From positions 62,001-126,000 of the forward strand of contig JADJGC010000024.1 in the NCBI GenBank assembly GCA_016708315.1: a stretch of 64,000 bases of DNA. The letters run 5' to 3'. The DNA is from a bacterium. Its GTDB lineage: Bacteria; Zixibacteria; MSB-5A5; CAIYYT01. The position numbers and the translations under genes were made by a program. The notes beneath the pieces were generated by a model, which did no database searches, was not told the DNA's origin, and saw nothing but the letters and a program-made list of their open reading frames with translations. Positions 1-9,593 of the stretch are shown piece after piece; the stretch's first letter is position 1, and every line of letters starts with the position of its first letter.

Positions 1-10
1 GTTTCAACAT
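1..10 (-). CDS. Start of a gene running off the left edge
   Basis: Only the first codons of a minus-strand gene lie in the window: an ATG at 10-8 followed by Leu and the start of a third codon. The call rests on the ribosome binding site, GGAGGAG (plus-strand CTCCTCC at 14-20), three bases upstream of the ATG, which is among the strongest in the window. Nothing can be said about the product. The upstream 200 bases contain no other gene and hold a weak promoter candidate in the same direction. Confidence 0.5.
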
Positions 11-113
11 ATACTCCTCCACTTGTACTATTAACGAGCCCCGTCGTATCCAGACACTTTTCTCGAGTTCATCTGCGACGCGGCGAACCGGCGCAGCATT
101 GTCCCAGTGCCGA

Positions 114-142
114 TTCATAGCAATTACAAACGTATACGGCAA
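114..142 (-). promoter_or_regulatory. Weak promoter candidate for the left-edge gene
   Basis: On the minus strand TTGCCG (142-137) and TATGAA (119-114) are separated by 17 bases, matching a sigma-70-type promoter at 4 of 6 positions in each box. It points toward the gene starting at position 10. The match is modest and could be chance. Confidence 0.28.
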
Positions 143-225
143 TATATTCCGTTGATTTGTTTACTGCAATGGCATCAATGAGTTAGGAATTCGAAAAATT
201 GAGCGGGACGGTCTGTGATTGCCGA

Positions 226-1824
226 TTAGAGCTGGCGAACTTTGGTCCGCAAATCGAGGGCTTCGCGTATCTTGACCAGGAATGTACGCATCTGGAAAGG
301 TTTGGCGATGTATCCGAGGATACCATCCTGGAGAAATTCCTGAATATCCTGATCGCTGAAGCCGGACATGATGAGAACTTTGACGTCAGGATTGAATTTC
401 TTGAGAGCTGCAAAGGTATCGCGACCGTTCATTTTCGGCATCATCATGTCGAGCAGAACAAGATCGATGGCGTTCATACCGGTACGATAGAGTTGAACGG
501 CTTCTTCGCCATCTTTGCAGGAAACGACCTTGTAGCCCGCCTTGGTGAGCATTCTCTCGGCGAGATTGCGAACGATGTCTTCATCATCGACGAGCAAAAT
601 GCGCTCGCGACCATCGACTTTGATTTCGGTAATTTCAGCCGCGCTCGGAAGCGCTGTACCTTCCAACACCGGGAAATACAAAGTGAAGGCTGAGCCTTTA
701 CCGACGCTGCTGGCAACCTCGACACATCCGGCGTGGCTCTTGACGCAACCGTAAACTCCCGCCAAACCAAGACCGGTACCCTTGCCCTGTTCTTTGGTCG
801 TGAAGAATGGATCAAAGATGTGCGAGAGAATCTTGTCCTCAATTCCGACACCGGTATCGGATACAGTAATGGAAATGTATTCGCCGGGTCCACGCTCCAG
901 CGAATGACGGTTACAATAGTCAGCGTCGAGATTGACATTGCGGGTAGTGATGATTAGTCGGCCACCATCGGGCATGGCATCGCGGGCATTGACGCCGAGG
1001 TTGAGAATAGCACTCTGGATCTGCGACGGGTCGCCCTTGACAAAACTTTGCGACGCAGAAAGCTCTGTTTGAATTTCAATCCGACGGTCGATGGTGTGTG
1101 AAAGGATAATCTTGACTTCATTGATTGCATCATGAATATCCATCGGAACAGCGAGGAAGTTGCCCTTGCGCGCGAAAGCGAGCAACTGACTGGTGAGATC
1201 GGCGGCGCGCGAAGCGGCACGGATGATTTCGCCGGAGTAGTCTTTCAGCTTTGAATCGTCGGCTGCTTCGAGACTGATCAATTCGCCAAATCCGCGTATA
1301 CCGGCGAGAAGATTGTTAAAATCGTGGGCAATTCCGCTCGCAAGCCGCCCGACAGCCTCGAGTTTCTGCGCTTGGCGAAGTCGTTCTTCGAGTTCGGCCT
1401 CTTTGGTGACATCGCGTTTGACAGCGACGAAATTGATGACTTTGCCGGCTGCATCTTTAATTGGCGAGATTGCGCATTCTTCTTCATAGAGAGTACCGTT
1501 CTTGCGCTTATTGGTGAATCTTCCCACCCAGGGTTCGCCGGCGCGCAAGGTGGTCCACATATCCCGGTAGTACTCGGCGGATTGCACACCGCTCTTAAGA
1601 ATTCGCGCGTTCTGACCAATGACTTCTTCGCGGCTGTATCCGGAGACATTCACAAAAGCAGAATTGACGTAAATGATCTTGCCGTCGATGTCGCTGATGA
1701 CGATCGACTCGGTTGCTTGTTCGACCGCTTTCGCAAGCTGCGAGCGTTCGGTTTCGATTTCGCGTCGATCGGTGATATCACGCGAGTTGAAGACTATAGC
1801 GCCGACATGCGGATCATCAAGCAG
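226..1824 (-). CDS. Hybrid histidine kinase, C-terminal part (PAS, HisKA, HATPase, receiver)
   Basis: This is the catalytic half of a large hybrid sensor kinase, in a different frame from the sensory half just upstream. In order it holds the tail of a PAS domain (LLDDPHVGAIVFNSRDIT), a complete PAS domain (about 115 residues), a dimerisation/phosphoacceptor helix with the H-box GIAHDFNNLLAGI, and an ATPase domain with an N-box (NLGVNARDAMP), a G1 box (DTGVGI) and a G2 box (GTGLGL). A receiver domain follows, with the phosphoacceptor Asp in LVLLDMMMP and a conserved Lys in AKPF. The frame stays open to about 1944, but the first 40 codons there do not resemble PAS sequence, so the real junction is near 1824. 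Signal and output are unknown; the receiver probably passes phosphate to another protein. Confidence 0.85.
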   Translation of the reverse strand: MLDDPHVGAIVFNSRDITDRREIETERSQLAKAVEQATESIVISDIDGKIIYVNSAFVNVSGYSREEVIGQNARILKSGVQSAEYYRDMWTTLRAGEPWVGRFTNKRKNGTLYEEECAISPIKDAAGKVINFVAVKRDVTKEAELEERLRQAQKLEAVGRLASGIAHDFNNLLAGIRGFGELISLEAADDSKLKDYSGEIIRAASRAADLTSQLLAFARKGNFLAVPMDIHDAINEVKIILSHTIDRRIEIQTELSASQSFVKGDPSQIQSAILNLGVNARDAMPDGGRLIITTRNVNLDADYCNRHSLERGPGEYISITVSDTGVGIEDKILSHIFDPFFTTKEQGKGTGLGLAGVYGCVKSHAGCVEVASSVGKGSAFTLYFPVLEGTALPSAAEITEIKVDGRERILLVDDEDIVRNLAERMLTKAGYKVVSCKDGEEAVQLYRTGMNAIDLVLLDMMMPKMNGRDTFAALKKFNPDVKVLIMSGFSDQDIQEFLQDGILGYIAKPFQMRTFLVKIREALDLRTKVRQL

Positions 1825-4673
1825 TTGCGGCCAATCGTGTCGAGAATGCGCCAACTGCCGTCTTTGTGGCGAATGCGCAATTCTGCAGAAACATCGCCGC
1901 CCTTGATGAGAGCGCGCCGCATAATCTCTCGCACGCGTCGGCAATCGTCGCGATGCAGGCGCCTGAAGATGCTGGTGCCTTTGAGCTCGTCGGCACTGTA
2001 GCCGAGCACGCGTTCCACGGACGGGCTCAGGTAGATGAACTGTCCGTTGATATCAAAGAGTGTGATTACGTCAGACGAGTTATCGATGAGAGCACGGAAA
2101 TGCTCTTCGCGTGACTGCAGCGCTTCCTCGGCGTGTTTCTGCTCGCTGATATCGGCAATGAACCCTTCGAGGGCAACAACCCTGTTCTCTTCGTCTACAA
2201 CTGCGCTGCCCTGTTCCCAAACGAACTTGATCTCGCCGTTGCGTGTGATGAGACGATAGGTGAGCCGGTACGATTCACGTCGTTCGATGCCTCGTTGCAC
2301 TTCGTTCCAGACCATTGTGCGATCATCAGGATGGATTAGATCATTGTATTGGACCGACCCGCCAATCTGCATCTCAGATGGGGTGTAGCCGGTCAATTGA
2401 CGACAACCTTCACTGACGAATTCCATCGGCCAATCGGGGGTGTTCTGGCATCGATACGCCATTCCTGGAAGATTCCCGAGGAGAGCGGACACAGATCTCT
2501 GCTGATCGCGCAATTTTGCCTCTGCAAGTTTGCGCGCGGTGATGTCTTCGAATACGGTAACGAAGTATCCTTCTCTGGGACTATAGGCAGAAATCCAGAA
2601 CCAGCGACCAAGCTCGGGTGTTTCGCTTTCAAACTTGACTGTCTCGCCATTGAGCGCGACGCGGCCATACTTGCCGATCCAATTTTCCTTGGCGGATTCG
2701 ATGCCGGGGATGACTTCGGTAACGCATCTGCCTATTAAGTTTTCGCGTTTGAGTCCAGTCATTTCCTCAAAGACAGAGTTGACCTCAAGAAATATGTAGT
2801 CGATGGGATTGCCGCTCGGATCGAGGACTATCTTGTGGAGTGCAAAGCCATCGATCAAGTTTTCGAACAAAGAACGATACTTCTCTTCGCTTTCGCGCAA
2901 CGCATCGTGAGATATCTTCTCGCTGGTAATCGACTCGGTAAAGACGATGATGCCGCCGATTGAATCCTGACTGGTTCGCCACGGACTAACAATGAATCGT
3001 ATCCAACCTACTGTACCGTCAGCGCGGATGATCCTTTCTTCAGTGCTTTCAACGGTCTCTCCCGCCATGGCATGACGGTAGATATCACGCCAGCGTTCAC
3101 TGGTCTCCGGGAAGAATTCGAATTGAGAATGTCCAATAACGCCCTGATCGCGCAGCCGATATTCCTCGAGCCACGCAGTCGTGGCAAAGAGGTAGCGCAT
3201 CTGCTTATCGAAGATTGCTATCGCTGTCGGCGTGTGCTTAAACACCAGCCGGAATCGTTCATCGCTTTCACGCAAAGCGGCCTCGGTGCGCAGCTTGTCG
3301 GTGATATCAAAAATCGTCGAGTACAAGTAGTCGCGCCCGTCGAGACTGAGCGGACTCGAGTGAACCTCTACCTGTCGGACTTCACCGGACGAGAGTCGGT
3401 GGTCGAATATGAATCGGTTTCGCTGCTCGCCGCTGGCGGTGCGCATTAGATCGCGCACTTCTATTTCAGGCAGTGTGTTGATGTCCCAGACTTTTAGGGA
3501 GCGCAGTTGCTCGACCGAGTAGCCATAGAAGCTTGCCGCTGCGGGGTTCGCATCGATGATCGTACCGTTTGCAGGATCAATCACGAGTTTGACAGCTTCG
3601 TTCTTTTCGAAGAGTTGGCGGAATCGCCGTTCACCCGCTGCGTGGCTTTCTGTGAGCCTTGTGCGCTGCAGGTATTGGGCAATCTGTATTCCAATTCCGC
3701 TGACTGTCTGGAGCAGGTCGGTGTCGATACTATACGACTCTATACTGTAAAGCGTAAAAATGCCGCCATCGACAGTGCCGTCAGAAATCGGGAATGACAG
3801 GCTGGTCTTTAGCCCGAGTTTTGCTGTAGCTTTACGACGCTCTATGGGGTCAGAATCGACGACAGTTGCTGTCCAAAGCGGTAAACCGCCGGTCCAAACC
3901 TTTCCTTGTGTCATCTGGGCTCGATCCAACTGCAGCGTGCGGGTTATGGCGACAAATTCGTCTGTCGATTTGAGATTTTCAGCGCACCAGATTTGCGAAA
4001 TGCGCAGTTGGGGACTGCCTTCTACCGGAATCCAGTGCTCACAGATTTGCCAGCCCAACTCCTTGCCAATGGCTTCAAGCGTTGACAAGATTGCCGAATC
4101 CGATGCTTTTGCAGAAGATAAGATGTTTGCGACAGTGTGTTGGGCTTTGAGATGTTGATGTCGCGTGTAGACTTCGGTGACACATTCGGATCGAATAGTC
4201 GTGAGGATCAGTTCCTCGCCTTCGGAGGTTTTGACTATGCGGCTATCTTCCTCAACTCGAACTTGCACACCATCAACGCGATAAATTACATACTCGGTTC
4301 TAAACGGAGTACGGTGGTGGATTACAGAGTCAAAATATTCGACAACCTGATCACGATGCAATTGATGGATGCAATCGAAACGGAGTTGGGGACATTTCTG
4401 CAGTTCTTCAGCGGAGAAGCCAAAAACGGCGGTTGTCGCTTTGTTGGCGTAACGGACTTGCGCGCCATCAAGGCTGAACAGAATGTGAACATCCCGCAGG
4501 TTGTCGAGAATAGCCTTGATGATAGCTCCGTTCCTAAATCTTTTAGCCCTTTGGTCGGAGTCGGAGGTGAGTGCGAAACTTCGCTTTTCAGATGCTGGGT
4601 CGGTTCCGACAGGCAACCAACATTGTGTGTTTTCCTCTTGAATTATCGGAAACGCATCAATAGACGTTAGCAA
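1794..4673 (-). CDS. Hybrid histidine kinase, N-terminal sensory part (six PAS, one GAF)
   Basis: This is the sensor half of the same kinase. In order I see a PAS domain (about residues 45-150), a GAF-like domain (about 185-345), then five more PAS domains ending in typical linkers such as FDITDK, FEDITARK and ADISEQK. The last PAS is cut: after HKDGSWRILDTIGRN the frame runs into unrelated residues and a stop at 1794, while the expected continuation (LLDDPHVG) is in the next frame. No signal peptide or membrane span is visible, so sensing is probably cytoplasmic. The start is uncertain: the only early candidate is a TTG at 4673 without a clear ribosome binding site, with a TATACT box about 10 bases upstream. 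Joined with the C-terminal half, the protein would be about 1480 residues. Confidence 0.8.
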   Translation of the reverse strand: MLTSIDAFPIIQEENTQCWLPVGTDPASEKRSFALTSDSDQRAKRFRNGAIIKAILDNLRDVHILFSLDGAQVRYANKATTAVFGFSAEELQKCPQLRFDCIHQLHRDQVVEYFDSVIHHRTPFRTEYVIYRVDGVQVRVEEDSRIVKTSEGEELILTTIRSECVTEVYTRHQHLKAQHTVANILSSAKASDSAILSTLEAIGKELGWQICEHWIPVEGSPQLRISQIWCAENLKSTDEFVAITRTLQLDRAQMTQGKVWTGGLPLWTATVVDSDPIERRKATAKLGLKTSLSFPISDGTVDGGIFTLYSIESYSIDTDLLQTVSGIGIQIAQYLQRTRLTESHAAGERRFRQLFEKNEAVKLVIDPANGTIIDANPAAASFYGYSVEQLRSLKVWDINTLPEIEVRDLMRTASGEQRNRFIFDHRLSSGEVRQVEVHSSPLSLDGRDYLYSTIFDITDKLRTEAALRESDERFRLVFKHTPTAIAIFDKQMRYLFATTAWLEEYRLRDQGVIGHSQFEFFPETSERWRDIYRHAMAGETVESTEERIIRADGTVGWIRFIVSPWRTSQDSIGGIIVFTESITSEKISHDALRESEEKYRSLFENLIDGFALHKIVLDPSGNPIDYIFLEVNSVFEEMTGLKRENLIGRCVTEVIPGIESAKENWIGKYGRVALNGETVKFESETPELGRWFWISAYSPREGYFVTVFEDITARKLAEAKLRDQQRSVSALLGNLPGMAYRCQNTPDWPMEFVSEGCRQLTGYTPSEMQIGGSVQYNDLIHPDDRTMVWNEVQRGIERRESYRLTYRLITRNGEIKFVWEQGSAVVDEENRVVALEGFIADISEQKHAEEALQSREEHFRALIDNSSDVITLFDINGQFIYLSPSVERVLGYSADELKGTSIFRRLHRDDCRRVREIMRRALIKGGDVSAELRIRHKDGSWRILDTIGRNCLMIRMSAL

Positions 4674-4844
4674 AAGAAGAGAAGTATAAGAGCTATTTAA
4701 TTGGTATTTTTCGGGGGCGTTGCGTTGAGAATCAATAGCTTACGCGTGTTCCATTGAGAAACGCCAGGCGACAAAGTGGATACTTATTCCTATGAAGAGT
4801 TTCGACTTGAAATCCCGAAATGGTTACGATAGACGGAAAAGGAG

Positions 4845-5630
4845 TTAAAGAAGCTTGGCGCGCTGCCATTCTTCTTCCATTTGAGCCAACGTTGCCTGCT
4901 TAAGCGTCAGTCCACGCGCTTGTAGTGCCTTCTCCATTTTGTCAAAGCGATCGGAAAATTTGCGAATCGTACCGTTGAGACAAGTCTCCGGTTCAGCCTG
5001 AATGTGACGAGCAAAATTCACGAGTGAGAAAAGCAGGTCGCCGAATTCGTCTTGAATGGCGGCTTTGTCATTTAGGGAAAGCGCTTCTTTGAACTCTGAA
5101 AGTTCTTCGTCGATTTTAGCAAAGATGTCTTCCGCGCGCTCCCAGTCGAATCCGAATTGAGCGGCTTTCTCCTGCACGCGATAGGCTTTGAGCAACGACG
5201 GCATCGTTTTCGGAACTCCGGAAAGCACTGTCAAATGCCGCTCTTCCTTCTTGCGAGTCTTCAGCTTGACAGCCTCCCAATTTTGCCGCACCTGATCCGG
5301 AGTCAAGTCCTTGCGGTCGCCGAAGACATGCGGGTGGCGTTCGATCATCTTCTGAGTGACGACTTCGACTACATCGCGCATGTCGAACTTGCCGAGTTCT
5401 TCGGCGATTTCAGCCTGAAAGATGATGTGAAGCAGGATGTCGCCGAGCTCTTCTTTGAGCTTGTCGTAGTCGGAAGCTTCACCGGCTTCGACTGCTTCGT
5501 ACGTCTCCTCGATCATGTACGGCAGCAGCGACTGAGTGGTCTGTGCGCGATCCCAATTACATCCTCCCGGCGCACGCAATTTGCGAAGGATTTCGACCAA
5601 TTCCTGAAATGATGTTCCTGACTCTCTCAC
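4845..5630 (-). CDS. mazG: MazG nucleoside triphosphate pyrophosphohydrolase
   Basis: MazG hydrolyses (d)NTPs to the monophosphate and pyrophosphate and is linked to nucleotide-pool housekeeping and the starvation response. The 261-residue length suits the two-domain form. The N-terminal domain carries the opening motif LRAPGGCNWDRAQTTQSL, then the acidic metal-binding helices EETYEAVEAG and EELGDILLHIIFQ. The C-terminal domain repeats the pattern (KIDEELSEFKEAL, then EFGDLLFSLVNFARH). The start is a GTG at 5630 with no obvious ribosome binding site. It lies between the kinase and the divergently transcribed valS and seems to be a single-gene unit. Confidence 0.93.
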   Translation of the reverse strand: MRESGTSFQELVEILRKLRAPGGCNWDRAQTTQSLLPYMIEETYEAVEAGEASDYDKLKEELGDILLHIIFQAEIAEELGKFDMRDVVEVVTQKMIERHPHVFGDRKDLTPDQVRQNWEAVKLKTRKKEERHLTVLSGVPKTMPSLLKAYRVQEKAAQFGFDWERAEDIFAKIDEELSEFKEALSLNDKAAIQDEFGDLLFSLVNFARHIQAEPETCLNGTIRKFSDRFDKMEKALQARGLTLKQATLAQMEEEWQRAKLL

Positions 5631-5712
5631 TGAATATTCGCGCCTTTCTTCCGATTAGAGGAGGACAATATAGAGGCGAACACGGCGGCGACCAAGGCGT
5701 TTTAATATCGTC

Positions 5713-5740
5713 TTGACATCATTGGACTAACGGCTATACT
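5713..5740 (+). promoter_or_regulatory. Promoter of valS
   Basis: TTGACA (5713-5718) and TATACT (5735-5740) are separated by 16 bases. Transcription would begin near 5747, giving a 5' leader of about 20 bases, enough for the ribosome binding site but too short for a T-box or other riboswitch. Confidence 0.75.
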
Positions 5741-5767
5741 CATAGCTTACTTTTGGAAGAGAGATTT

Positions 5768-8440
5768 ATGAGCGGACAGGAAATTCCCAAGCAATATAAC
5801 CCTTCCGGCGTGGAAGACCGCCTGTATGCGGACTGGCTCGCCAAGGGATACTTCCACGGCAAGGTTGATTCGCCGAAGAAGACATATAGCATTGTCATAC
5901 CACCACCGAATGCGACAGATGTGCTGCATCTGGGCCATGCGCTGAACAACACCCTCCAAGATATCATGATTCGCTGGAAGCGCCTTCAGGGCTTCGAAGT
6001 GTGTTGGCTTCCGGGCAGCGACCATGCCGGTATTGCGACACAGGTTGTCGTTGAGAAGCTGTTGGTCAAGGAAGGCACTTCTCGCCGCGAAGTTGGCCGC
6101 GAAGAGTTTGTCCGTCGAGTTTGGGAGTATGTCGGCGCCAAGAAGGCACGCATCATGGAGCAGTTGCAGAAAGTCGGCTGTGCCTGTGATTGGTCGCGCG
6201 AGCGATTTACGCTTGATGAGCAACTTTCGGAAGCGGTGAAGGAAGTTTTCATCCGCTTGCACGAAAAGAATCTGGTCTACAAAGGCAAATACATCGTCAA
6301 CTGGTGTCCGCGATGTCAGACTTCCCTGTCGGACGACGAGGTCGAGCACCAGAGCCGAGTCTCGAAGCTGTATCATATCAAGTACAAGCTCAAGGGGCAG
6401 GATGTCTACATGATTGCCGCAACTACACGTCCGGAGACGATGCTTGGCGACACGGCATTGGCAGTCAATCCCAAGGATGAGCGTTACCAGAAGTACATTG
6501 GCAAGACGGCGATTCTGCCGATCCTCGACCGTGAGTTGGCGATCGTCGCTGATGACTATGTTGATATCGAATTCGGTACGGGTGTCGTCAAAATCACACC
6601 GGCGCACGATCCGAATGACTTTGAAGTTTCTCAGCGTCATGATCTGGAGAAGATCAATATCCTGAATCCGGACGGTACGTTGAACGAAAACGCTGGCAAG
6701 TTCAAGGGTCAGGATATCAAGACGGCGCGCAAGTTGGTTCTGGAAGAACTCGAGAAGAAGAGCTTACTCGCCAAAGTTGAAGACTACGAACATTCGGTCG
6801 GTACTTGCTATCGCTGTTCGACCGTTGTCGAACCTTACCTTTCGGAGCAGTGGTTTGTCCGCATGAAACCGCTGGCGAAACCGGCGATTGAAGCTTTGAA
6901 GAACGGGCAATTGCGTTTCCATCCCGATCACTGGTCGAAGACATATCTCTATTGGATGGAAAATATTCGCGACTGGTGCATTTCGCGCCAGTTGTGGTGG
7001 GGACATCGCATACCGGTGTACTACTGCCGCGAATGCAACGAAGAGATGATTCTCAAACAGGCGCCGACTCAGTGCCGCAAGTGCAACAGCACGGATGTCT
7101 ATCAGGAAGAAGATGTTCTCGATACGTGGTTTTCCTCGTGGCTGTGGCCGTTCTCGACATTTGGCTGGCCGCAGGATACTCCGGATTTACGCAAGTTCTA
7201 TCCCACCGATTCACTGTTTACGGCGAGCGAGATTATTTTCCTGTGGGTCGCACGCATGGTGATGGCTGGATATGAATTCACGGACAAGCTCGTTTTCAAC
7301 GATGTCTATATTCACGGTACGGTTCGCGATGCTCACGGGCAAAAGATGTCCAAGTCGAAAGGCAACGGCATCGATCCGATCGAAGTCATTAATCAGTATG
7401 GCGCGGACAGTATGCGTTTATCGTTGATTCTCTCGACACCGGAAGGCCAGGATCCGAACATTGCGATGAATACCTTCGAGCTGGGACGCAATTTCGGCAA
7501 CAAGCTGTGGAATGCTTCACGATTCATCCTGATGAATATCGGCGACGACCTTGGCGAGGGCGACCTTGACACGATGCCGATTTCCGACAAGATGCCGCTG
7601 ATGGATCGCTGGATTCTTTCGCGACTCAATGAGACGATTAAGATCACCGGTGATTCGCTGACGGAGTTCAAATTCAACGCCGCCGGCAAACAGCTCTATG
7701 ATTTCGTCTGGCACGACTATTGTGACTGGTACATCGAACTGGTCAAGACGCGACTATACAACGATGACGATCCGGCGGATAAACTGCTCGCCAAACGGGT
7801 TACCGGCTATTGTCTGAACAACATTCTGATTCTGCTTCATCCATTCGCGCCGTTTATCACGGAAGAGATTTGGCATTTGCTGCACAAACTTCCGGAAGGC
7901 CAAGAGTCAATTCTCAACGCGAAGTATCCTGTCGCCGACGAGAAGTTGATCGACCTGCAGTTGGAAGAGATGATGAACAAGCTCCAGCGCGTCGTCAATG
8001 CGATCCGCAATATTCGCGCGGAAATGAATGTTCCGCCGTCGAAGCGCGCCGAAGTGCATCTCAAGATCACCGATACTGCTCTGCGTCAGACGCTGGAAGC
8101 CAATCAGAACTATATCGTCAATCTCGGCAAGATCGAGCGGCTCGTCATCGGCGAAGATGTCAAGAAACCGCCGTTGTCAGCTTCGGCAGTGATTCCTTCG
8201 GTTGAGATCTTCATTCCGCTGGCTGGATTGATCGATATCGATATGGAGCGCGCGCGTCTTCAAAAAGAGCTTGAGAACATAACGGGTCTTCTGGAGAAAA
8301 CTCGCAAGAAGCTTGCTAATCGCGAATTCGTTGATCAGGCGCCCAAGGCGGTTGTCGAGCAACAACAGGCGAAGAAAAAAGAGTACGAAGATATCGTTGA
8401 GAAGATCAATGCCAACCTTGAGCAGTTGCTGGGATGGTAG
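5768..8440 (+). CDS. valS: Valyl-tRNA synthetase
   Basis: A class Ia aminoacyl-tRNA synthetase that charges tRNA-Val. The 890-residue product shows the HIGH-type motif as PPPNATDVLHLGHALNN, the editing domain (TTRPETMLGDTALAVNP), zinc-ribbon cysteine pairs (WCPRCQTSLSD; YCRECNEEM), the KMSKS motif as GQKMSKSKGNGIDP and a DTWFSSWLWPF segment. The anticodon-binding domain and a C-terminal coiled coil (MERARLQKELENI onward) complete it. I chose the ATG at 5768 because GGAAGAGAG lies just upstream; a TTG at 5753 would extend it by five residues but would use up the ribosome binding site. It is monocistronic, and a convergent gene ends 34 bases downstream. Confidence 0.97.
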   Translation: MSGQEIPKQYNPSGVEDRLYADWLAKGYFHGKVDSPKKTYSIVIPPPNATDVLHLGHALNNTLQDIMIRWKRLQGFEVCWLPGSDHAGIATQVVVEKLLVKEGTSRREVGREEFVRRVWEYVGAKKARIMEQLQKVGCACDWSRERFTLDEQLSEAVKEVFIRLHEKNLVYKGKYIVNWCPRCQTSLSDDEVEHQSRVSKLYHIKYKLKGQDVYMIAATTRPETMLGDTALAVNPKDERYQKYIGKTAILPILDRELAIVADDYVDIEFGTGVVKITPAHDPNDFEVSQRHDLEKINILNPDGTLNENAGKFKGQDIKTARKLVLEELEKKSLLAKVEDYEHSVGTCYRCSTVVEPYLSEQWFVRMKPLAKPAIEALKNGQLRFHPDHWSKTYLYWMENIRDWCISRQLWWGHRIPVYYCRECNEEMILKQAPTQCRKCNSTDVYQEEDVLDTWFSSWLWPFSTFGWPQDTPDLRKFYPTDSLFTASEIIFLWVARMVMAGYEFTDKLVFNDVYIHGTVRDAHGQKMSKSKGNGIDPIEVINQYGADSMRLSLILSTPEGQDPNIAMNTFELGRNFGNKLWNASRFILMNIGDDLGEGDLDTMPISDKMPLMDRWILSRLNETIKITGDSLTEFKFNAAGKQLYDFVWHDYCDWYIELVKTRLYNDDDPADKLLAKRVTGYCLNNILILLHPFAPFITEEIWHLLHKLPEGQESILNAKYPVADEKLIDLQLEEMMNKLQRVVNAIRNIRAEMNVPPSKRAEVHLKITDTALRQTLEANQNYIVNLGKIERLVIGEDVKKPPLSASAVIPSVEIFIPLAGLIDIDMERARLQKELENITGLLEKTRKKLANREFVDQAPKAVVEQQQAKKKEYEDIVEKINANLEQLLGW

Positions 8441-8474
8441 CGACGCGGCGACTTCGACGCTTTAGTAACCTGAC

Positions 8475-9269
8475 CTACCGACCGATGTAACGACGGATTC
8501 CGACCCCGATTCCGGCCTCGAACGAACCGGTGTCTTCGCGAACAGTCGACCAGCGAAGATTGACATCAAGCGACGACGACTTGTCCAGCCGTATCCTGAA
8601 CTGGTGAGTCAAACCACCTCTATGGTATCCACCGAATGTAAAGGCGTGGTACATATTGAACTTCCGTCCTACCGGAAATGCCAATCCAAAATTATAGGCG
8701 CCGCCACCTGAATTCAGAGGCAGGTTCTCGTTTAGACTAATGCCTAAGTGCATTTTGTCTGCTTTCCCGACTCGAATGTGACCGGTAATGTGCGGCATGA
8801 AATCAATCTCATCATTGAAATCACGCGGATAGCGACCAATCAATACACCTACGCCGATACCCTCATCTTCGCCTTCGTAACTAATACTGGGCGTTACCAC
8901 CGCAAATGTCTGTCGTCCGACATGTTGGTCAAGATACTTCCCCTGTTCAACATCATAGTTGCTGGAGGATGCGAGTGTAATGTCGCTGTACCATAACGCG
9001 CCGGTTACCCCTACGACAAAGGGCGATCGGGTTCTTTGCGGCACTCGCATGTACAGAGCTGCTGCGCCTTCAACGAACGTGTTGTCGACAGTACGGGGGG
9101 GACCATCGCAGCCTTCGATAACGGAAGTATATTTCCCCGTGCCACCATACAGCCCATAAACTATATCGGTCTGATTCTCGTCGCCGGAGTCAATTCCAAT
9201 CGGCAGAGCGAGGACGGCGCAGACTTGAAAGAGGCGTTTACACTTCGAAGCGAATGATGATAACAACAT
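8475..9269 (-). CDS. Predicted outer membrane beta-barrel protein, unknown function
   Basis: I do not recognise a family. The 264-residue protein starts with a signal-peptide-like segment (LFQVCAVLALPIGI), then alternating hydrophobic and polar stretches rich in Gly and aromatic residues typical of barrel strands, and ends in GIGVGIRRYIGR. The start is the ATG at 9269, preceded by GGGGGA. The end is 34 bases from the convergent valS stop, with no clear terminator between. The upstream neighbour is the Rieske ferredoxin gene 24 bases away, so both may share a transcript. The barrel assignment is by sequence texture only. Confidence 0.6.
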   Translation of the reverse strand: MLLSSFASKCKRLFQVCAVLALPIGIDSGDENQTDIVYGLYGGTGKYTSVIEGCDGPPRTVDNTFVEGAAALYMRVPQRTRSPFVVGVTGALWYSDITLASSSNYDVEQGKYLDQHVGRQTFAVVTPSISYEGEDEGIGVGVLIGRYPRDFNDEIDFMPHITGHIRVGKADKMHLGISLNENLPLNSGGGAYNFGLAFPVGRKFNMYHAFTFGGYHRGGLTHQFRIRLDKSSSLDVNLRWSTVREDTGSFEAGIGVGIRRYIGR

Positions 9270-9293
9270 TGGTCCCCCAATGTTTAGAGTGGT

Positions 9294-9593
9294 TTAGATT
9301 TCAATATAGACGATTCCATCGACGACATCAACAGGATAAGTCTTGAGCTTGGCCCAGGCTTCGGTAAGGCACTCTCCCGTCGTGATGTCATAACGCCAGC
9401 CGTGCGCTGGGCAAGTGATGATGGTGCCGTCGATTTTGCCGTTGGCGATTGAGGCTCGCATATGTTTGCAGTCAGCTTCGAGTCCGTGCAATTTGCCATT
9501 CAGACAGAAGACTGCGACATTACGGGCAAGAATCTTGAGGGACTTGACTCCCCCTTCTTTGATTTGGTCCTTATGGCAAACTTTGAGTCTCAT
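9294..9593 (-). CDS. Rieske-type [2Fe-2S] ferredoxin
   Basis: A small soluble Rieske protein of 99 residues. The cluster ligands are visible: Cys42 and His44 in DCKHM, and Cys61 and His64 in CPAHGW, followed by the RYDITTGECL segment typical of the non-haem-dioxygenase ferredoxin (NirD/BphF) class. Such proteins carry electrons to oxygenases or nitrite reductase, but no partner enzyme is nearby, so the role is open. The ATG at 9593 gives the usual family length; the frame continues to a TTG at 9665, which would add 24 atypical residues. The ribosome binding site is weak. Confidence 0.85.
   Translation of the reverse strand: MRLKVCHKDQIKEGGVKSLKILARNVAVFCLNGKLHGLEADCKHMRASIANGKIDGTIITCPAHGWRYDITTGECLTEAWAKLKTYPVDVVDGIVYIEI

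Noticed and set aside
5630..5768. A possible T-box riboswitch in front of valS
   Set aside because: The promoter is only about 28 bases from the start codon, leaving no room for a T-box structure.
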